From positions 1 through 10,795 of the forward strand of contig JAICIT010000041.1 of assembly GCA_025960445.1 (NCBI GenBank): a stretch of 10,795 nt of DNA. Direction: 5' to 3'. The translations under genes and the position numbers were made by a program. Within the stretch, counting starts at the first letter, position 1. Each line of letters starts with the position of its first letter. Source of the stretch: Bradyrhizobium sp. Lineage in GTDB: Bacteria; Pseudomonadota; Alphaproteobacteria; Rhizobiales; Xanthobacteraceae. The notes under the pieces were generated by a model. The model was not told the origin of the DNA. It did no database searches and saw only the letters and a program-made list of their open reading frames with translations. Below, in pieces: positions 7,602-10,795 of the stretch.

Positions 7602-8099
7602 CTACGCCGCTGCAGCGACGTTCACGGCAGCTTCGGCGAGGGAAGTCAGGTTTTCGTCCGTCTTCTTCTCTTCCTGCAACGTCTGATCCAAGAGCCGAAC
7701 GGCATCCTTCAGACCAAGCTGCTGCGCCCATTGCTTGAGCGTGCCATAGCGAGAGATTTCGTAATGTTCGACCGCCTGGGCCGCAGCGATCATGCCGGCA
7801 TCCAGCGCCTCGCAGCCCTTGTACTCGTCCATGATCTCCTTGCCTTCGTCGAGGATCCCCTGGATCGCGTCGCAGGTCTTGCCGCGCGCCGGCTTTTCGA
7901 TCAGTTCGAAAACCTCTTCGAGACGCTCGACCTGGCCTTCTGTTTCGTTGAAATGTTTTTCGAAGGCGGCACGCAACTTGTCGGAACTCGCGGCTTTCGC
8001 CATCTTCGGCAGCGCCCGCAAGATTTGCTTTTCGGCGTAATAGATATCTTTCAGAGTATCGTGAAAAAGGTCGTTGAGGTCTTTGTCTTTCGTGGCCAT
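7602..8099 (-). CDS. YciE/YciF-family (DUF892) ferritin-like stress protein
   Basis: This 165-residue, all-helical protein matches the YciF/YciE ferritin-like family, cytosolic proteins linked to stress responses. The opening KDLNDLFHDTLKDIYYAEKQI (about 6-26) is the hallmark of the family. Acidic and histidine residues spaced as in di-iron four-helix bundles occur at E23, H49 with E52 and E54, E111 to E114 within EHYEISRYG, and E143/E144. ATG 8099 is chosen because GGAG lies 6 bases upstream and the family start follows; a longer in-frame start at 8120 adds only 7 residues. The alanine-rich tail is low complexity. An EcfG-type promoter lies about 40 bases upstream, which fits general stress regulation. 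Iron binding is inferred from family and residues. It is transcribed convergently with udgX. Confidence 0.93.
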   Translation of the reverse strand: MATKDKDLNDLFHDTLKDIYYAEKQILRALPKMAKAASSDKLRAAFEKHFNETEGQVERLEEVFELIEKPARGKTCDAIQGILDEGKEIMDEYKGCEALDAGMIAAAQAVEHYEISRYGTLKQWAQQLGLKDAVRLLDQTLQEEKKTDENLTSLAEAAVNVAAAA

Positions 8100-8140
8100 A
8101 GCGCACTCCATTTGCGGCATCGGGGACGTTGCCGCGTCTC

Positions 8141-8165
8141 AACGCCACCTTGCTGACAATGTTCC
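8141..8165 (-). promoter_or_regulatory. EcfG-type general stress response promoter of the ferritin-like gene
   Basis: On the minus strand GGAAC (8165-8161) is followed after exactly 16 bases by CGTT (8144-8141). This matches the -35 GGAAC and -10 CGTT promoter recognised by the alphaproteobacterial general stress sigma factor EcfG. The expected start near 8133 would give a leader of roughly 35 bases before ATG 8099. DUF892 genes are plausible members of this regulon. The motif is short, but its position, orientation and spacing all fit. Confidence 0.65.
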
Positions 8166-8302
8166 AGCGGTCATAACGACGCATCGCGCGTTGCCTCGAT
8201 GCGGGTGACATGATACGGCGATAGCTGTTCGGGCCATCGGCAACCGCCCGGTCAGCTGTTGTGCAGCCAAGAGTTGTCTCGCTCCGACGCCGGAGGTGGG
8301 AC

Positions 8303-8368
8303 ATGTCGTTTGGCGCTATCTGCTGCACATCGACCATCCGCGTGAGCCGACTGCGGATCCATCGATGA
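8303..8368 (+). CDS. Possible 21-residue leader ORF coupled to the MFS transporter
   Basis: ATG 8303 is preceded by GGAGGTGGG, the strongest Shine-Dalgarno-like site in this part of the window, about 6-8 bases upstream. The frame encodes 21 residues beginning MSFGAICCTS, with a Cys-Cys pair and an arginine-rich end. Its TGA (8366-8368) overlaps the transporter ATG (8365-8367) as ATGA. The transporter's own start has only a weak GGAT upstream, so the short ORF could deliver ribosomes to it. I recognise no family. It could instead be chance, with the GGAGG serving a longer GTG-initiated transporter at 8296. Confidence 0.3.
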   Translation: MSFGAICCTSTIRVSRLRIHR

Positions 8369-9582
8369 CGCCCTTCCCTTCGATCAAAGCCCCTCCGGAT
8401 ATTCTGTGTCTCTACGCGGCCCGCGCGCTTCGCGGATTCGGCGACGGCTTTGCGATCATCGTCCTGCCGGTCTATCTCTCAGCGATCGGCTTTTCGGCGC
8501 AACAAATCGGGCTGGTTGCGAGCGCTTCGTTGCTGGGAACCGCGGCGCTGACCTTGCTCACCGGTTTCATCGCACCGCGCTTCCAACTGCGAAGCCTCTT
8601 CCTGGCTGGTGCCGGATTAGTCTGTTTTACCGGGCTGGTCTTCCCCTCGATCGAAAGCATCGCGCCAATTCTCCTGGTCGCCTTTGTCGGCAGCATCAAT
8701 CCATCGAGCGGCGATCTCGGCATGCTGGTTCCGCTCGAGCATGCGCTGTTGACCAAGGAAACTGCGGACCGGAACCGCACCGCCGTGTTTGCGAAGTACA
8801 GTCTGATCGGTTCGCTCGCCTCCGCCTTTGGCTCACTGGCCGCGGCCTTGCCTGCGGTACTCGCGTCGGATGGCTGGTCAAGGCTCGGCGCGCTCAAGCT
8901 AATGTTCTACGGCTACGCCGTGTTGGGTCTGCTGGCAGCGCTGCTTTACCGGCGCTTGCCGCGCGATACCGGCGATGCGGCGAAAGCACCGAAGGTTGCG
9001 CTCGGCCCCTCACGCGGCGTCGTCTACAAGCTTGCGGCGCTGTTCAGCATGGACGCCTTTGCCGGCGGGTTCGTCGTGCAATCTCTGCTGGCGCTCTGGC
9101 TTTTCCAGCGCTTCAACTTGTCGCTGGAAGCCGCGGGCGTGTATTTTTTCTGCGCGAGCCTCCTCGGTGCGTTTTCATTTCCGGTGGCAGCCTGGCTCGC
9201 CCGACGCATCGGCCTCATCAACACGATGGTGTTTACCCACATTCCCTCCAGTCTCTGCCTGATCGCGGCGGCGTTTTGTTCCAACCTGACCGCGGTGCTG
9301 TCGCTGCTGCTGGTCCGCTCGGCGCTCTCGCAGATGGACGTCCCCACGCGCTCGTCCTACGTGATGGCCGTGGTAACGCCGGCCGAACGGACCGCGGCGG
9401 CAAGCGTGACCGCTGTACCGCGCAGCCTGGCATCGTCAATCAGTCCCGCCATCGCCGGCGTCATGCTGGCGGGGCCGTTTTCAGCGCTGCCGCTGGTCGT
9501 CTGCGGATCCCTCAAGATCGCGTATGACCTCGCCTTGCTGCAGATGTTCCGGCACACCAAACCGCCCGAAGAGGTGCACTAA
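8365..9582 (+). CDS. Major facilitator superfamily (MFS) transporter
   Basis: This 405-residue inner-membrane protein has about 12 hydrophobic segments in two halves, separated by a polar linker at about 196-218. The first helix region contains AARALRGFGDGFAIIVLPVYL (18-38). The second half has MDVPTRSSYVMAVVTPAERTAAA (324-346) followed by SLASSISPAIAGVM, a conserved loop and helix of one MFS subgroup. The substrate cannot be told from sequence, and no neighbour points to one. ATG 8365 gives a normal MFS length and a short cytosolic N-terminus; GTG 8296 in the same frame would add 23 residues and lies within a GGAGGTG site, so the start is uncertain. It diverges from the ferritin-like gene and converges with the M20 hydrolase, with only 15 bases between the stops. 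Confidence 0.9.
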   Translation: MTPFPSIKAPPDILCLYAARALRGFGDGFAIIVLPVYLSAIGFSAQQIGLVASASLLGTAALTLLTGFIAPRFQLRSLFLAGAGLVCFTGLVFPSIESIAPILLVAFVGSINPSSGDLGMLVPLEHALLTKETADRNRTAVFAKYSLIGSLASAFGSLAAALPAVLASDGWSRLGALKLMFYGYAVLGLLAALLYRRLPRDTGDAAKAPKVALGPSRGVVYKLAALFSMDAFAGGFVVQSLLALWLFQRFNLSLEAAGVYFFCASLLGAFSFPVAAWLARRIGLINTMVFTHIPSSLCLIAAAFCSNLTAVLSLLLVRSALSQMDVPTRSSYVMAVVTPAERTAAASVTAVPRSLASSISPAIAGVMLAGPFSALPLVVCGSLKIAYDLALLQMFRHTKPPEEVH

Positions 9583-9597
9583 AACCGGCGGCCCTTC

Positions 9598-10770
9598 TCA
9601 CGCCGCGAGCGTGTTCTCGACCAGTTTGATCCAGTAGGAGGTGCCGTAAACGATGGCCTCGTCATTGAAATTGTAGGCCGGATGGTGGAGGCCCGCGCTG
9701 TCGCCGTTGCCGCAGAATATGAACGCTCCCGGCCGGGACTCGAGCATGTAGGCGAAATCCTCAGCGCCCATCAGCGGCGGCATTTCATGAACATTGGCAT
9801 CGCCCGCGACTTGCTTGGCAACCTGCGTTGCGAAATCCGTCTGCACCGCGTGGTTGACCACCACGGGATAGCCGCGCTGGTACACCAGGTCGATCTTGGC
9901 GCCGGTTATCTGCGCGACTCCGGAAACGACCTCATGCACCCGCTTTTCGACCAGCTCCCGTACCTCGGCGGTCAGAGTACGAACCGTGCCCCTCAGTTCG
10001 GCGGTCTGGGGAATCACGTTCCGCGCGTTGCCGGCGTGGAATTCGCATATCGAGACGACGGCGGAGTCGAGGGGATCGACGGTACGCGAGACGATCGACT
10101 GCAACGCGGTGATCAGCTGCGAGCCGACCAGCACTGAATCGATGCACTTGTGCGGGCGCGCGGCGTGACCGCCCAGCCCTTCGATCATGATGTCGATGGA
10201 ATCCGTTGCCGCCATCACCGGACCAGACCGGATCGCAAACGAGCCGATCGGTATTCCCGGACCATTATGCATCCCATAGACCTGATCGATTCTGAACCGG
10301 TCCATCAGCCCATCTTGAATCATCGCGGCGGCTCCGGCCCCGCCCTCTTCCGCTGGCTGAAAAATCACGACCGCATCGCCAGCGAAATTCCGGGTCTCGG
10401 CCAGATAGCGGGCTGCGCCGAGCAGCATTGCAGTGTGGCCGTCATGACCGCAGGCGTGCATCTTGCCGGGCGTCTTGGATGCATACGGAAGCTTGGTCTC
10501 CTCCTCGATCGGCAGCGCGTCCATATCGGCACGAAGCCCGATCACCTTGACCTGGCCGTTCCCGGCCGGCTTGCGCCCCTTGATCACACCCACGACCCCG
10601 GTACGGCCCAGGCCGGTCGCAACCTCATCGCAGCCGAACTCCCGCAGGCGCTCCGCCACGAATGCTGCAGTGCGATGCACATCGTAGAGTAACTCCGGGT
10701 GCTGATGAATATCGCGGCGCCAGGCCTGAATGTCTGATTGAAGATCGGCGACGCGGTTGACGATGGGCAT
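9598..10770 (-). CDS. M20 family amidohydrolase (hippurate hydrolase / aminoacylase type)
   Basis: This 390-residue cytosolic metallopeptidase-fold enzyme hydrolyses an amide bond in N-acylated amino acids or similar compounds. Motifs in order are RRDIHQHPEL (18-27), RADMDALP (80-87), MHACGHDGHTAML (104-116) with metal ligands C107 and H109, PAEEGGAGA (139-147) with E141/E142, MHNGPG (167-172), GGHAARPH (200-207) in the dimerisation domain, NVIP (251-254), LMGAEDFAYM (333-342) and LHHPAYNFND (361-370) with the final metal histidine. A cysteine ligand in HACGH is typical of the M20D (HipO/amidohydrolase) branch. Length is standard and all catalytic residues are present. ATG 10770 has GAGAG about 6 bases upstream. 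The exact substrate (hippurate, N-acetyl amino acid, or indole-acetyl conjugate) cannot be decided. Confidence 0.94.
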   Translation of the reverse strand: MPIVNRVADLQSDIQAWRRDIHQHPELLYDVHRTAAFVAERLREFGCDEVATGLGRTGVVGVIKGRKPAGNGQVKVIGLRADMDALPIEEETKLPYASKTPGKMHACGHDGHTAMLLGAARYLAETRNFAGDAVVIFQPAEEGGAGAAAMIQDGLMDRFRIDQVYGMHNGPGIPIGSFAIRSGPVMAATDSIDIMIEGLGGHAARPHKCIDSVLVGSQLITALQSIVSRTVDPLDSAVVSICEFHAGNARNVIPQTAELRGTVRTLTAEVRELVEKRVHEVVSGVAQITGAKIDLVYQRGYPVVVNHAVQTDFATQVAKQVAGDANVHEMPPLMGAEDFAYMLESRPGAFIFCGNGDSAGLHHPAYNFNDEAIVYGTSYWIKLVENTLAA

Positions 10771-10795
10771 GGCAGCTCTCAGTTAGGGTTGGAGG

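Noticed and set aside
7537..8337. A 266-codon minus-strand frame overlapping the ferritin-like gene.
   Set aside because: It is arginine-rich with no family features, while the other frame encodes a clear DUF892 protein with its own ribosome binding site.
8406..9527. A 373-codon plus-strand open frame inside the transporter gene.
   Set aside because: It is an alternative frame of the MFS gene, arginine-rich and without membrane segments.
9586..9605. Inverted repeat CGGCG/CGCCG between the convergent transporter and M20 genes.
   Set aside because: The stem has only five pairs with a ten-base loop, overlaps the M20 stop codon and has no T-run, so it is too weak to call a terminator.

Overview
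The window looks like chromosome from an alphaproteobacterium of the Bradyrhizobium/Rhodopseudomonas/Afipia type (Nitrobacteraceae). The reasons are the GC-rich third positions, the three-gene imuA-imuB-dnaE2 mutagenesis cassette, an alphaproteobacterial LexA box (GTTC-N7-GTTC), and a promoter with the GGAAC/CGTT signature of the EcfG general stress sigma factor. I see no insertion sequence, phage gene, tRNA, rRNA or CRISPR array.

Layout. (1) 1-824, minus: 5' part of a family III (CaiB/BaiF-type) CoA-transferase that runs off the left edge. (2) 951-6680, minus: the SOS mutasome, transcribed imuA, then imuB, then dnaE2 (imuC). The genes are tightly packed: imuA and imuB overlap by about 110 bp, and imuB and dnaE2 overlap by ATGA. 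(3) 6681-6907: divergent control region with a good minus-strand promoter and a LexA operator. (4) 6908-7525, plus: a UdgX-type uracil-DNA glycosylase. (5) 7602-8099, minus: a YciE/YciF (DUF892) ferritin-like stress protein, convergent with udgX and separated from it by a hairpin. It is probably driven by an EcfG-type promoter. (6) 8365-9582, plus: an MFS transporter of unknown substrate, preceded by a possible 21-codon coupled leader ORF. (7) 9598-10770, minus: an M20 amidohydrolase, convergent with the transporter.

How the genes fit together. The centre is a DNA-damage island. ImuA, the catalytically dead Y-family protein ImuB and the error-prone polymerase DnaE2 together carry out SOS translesion synthesis. 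On the other side of the same operator region lies UdgX, which removes uracil and, in characterised members, becomes covalently attached to the abasic site. The ferritin-like gene adds a general stress response element next door. The transporter, the amidohydrolase and the CoA-transferase look like ordinary metabolic neighbours.

Most of the window is recognisable chromosomal content. The best leads for follow-up are the shared SOS control region between imuA and udgX, the variant active-site loop of this UdgX, the EcfG promoter, and the leader ORF before the transporter. I did not find a clearly undescribed multi-gene system.
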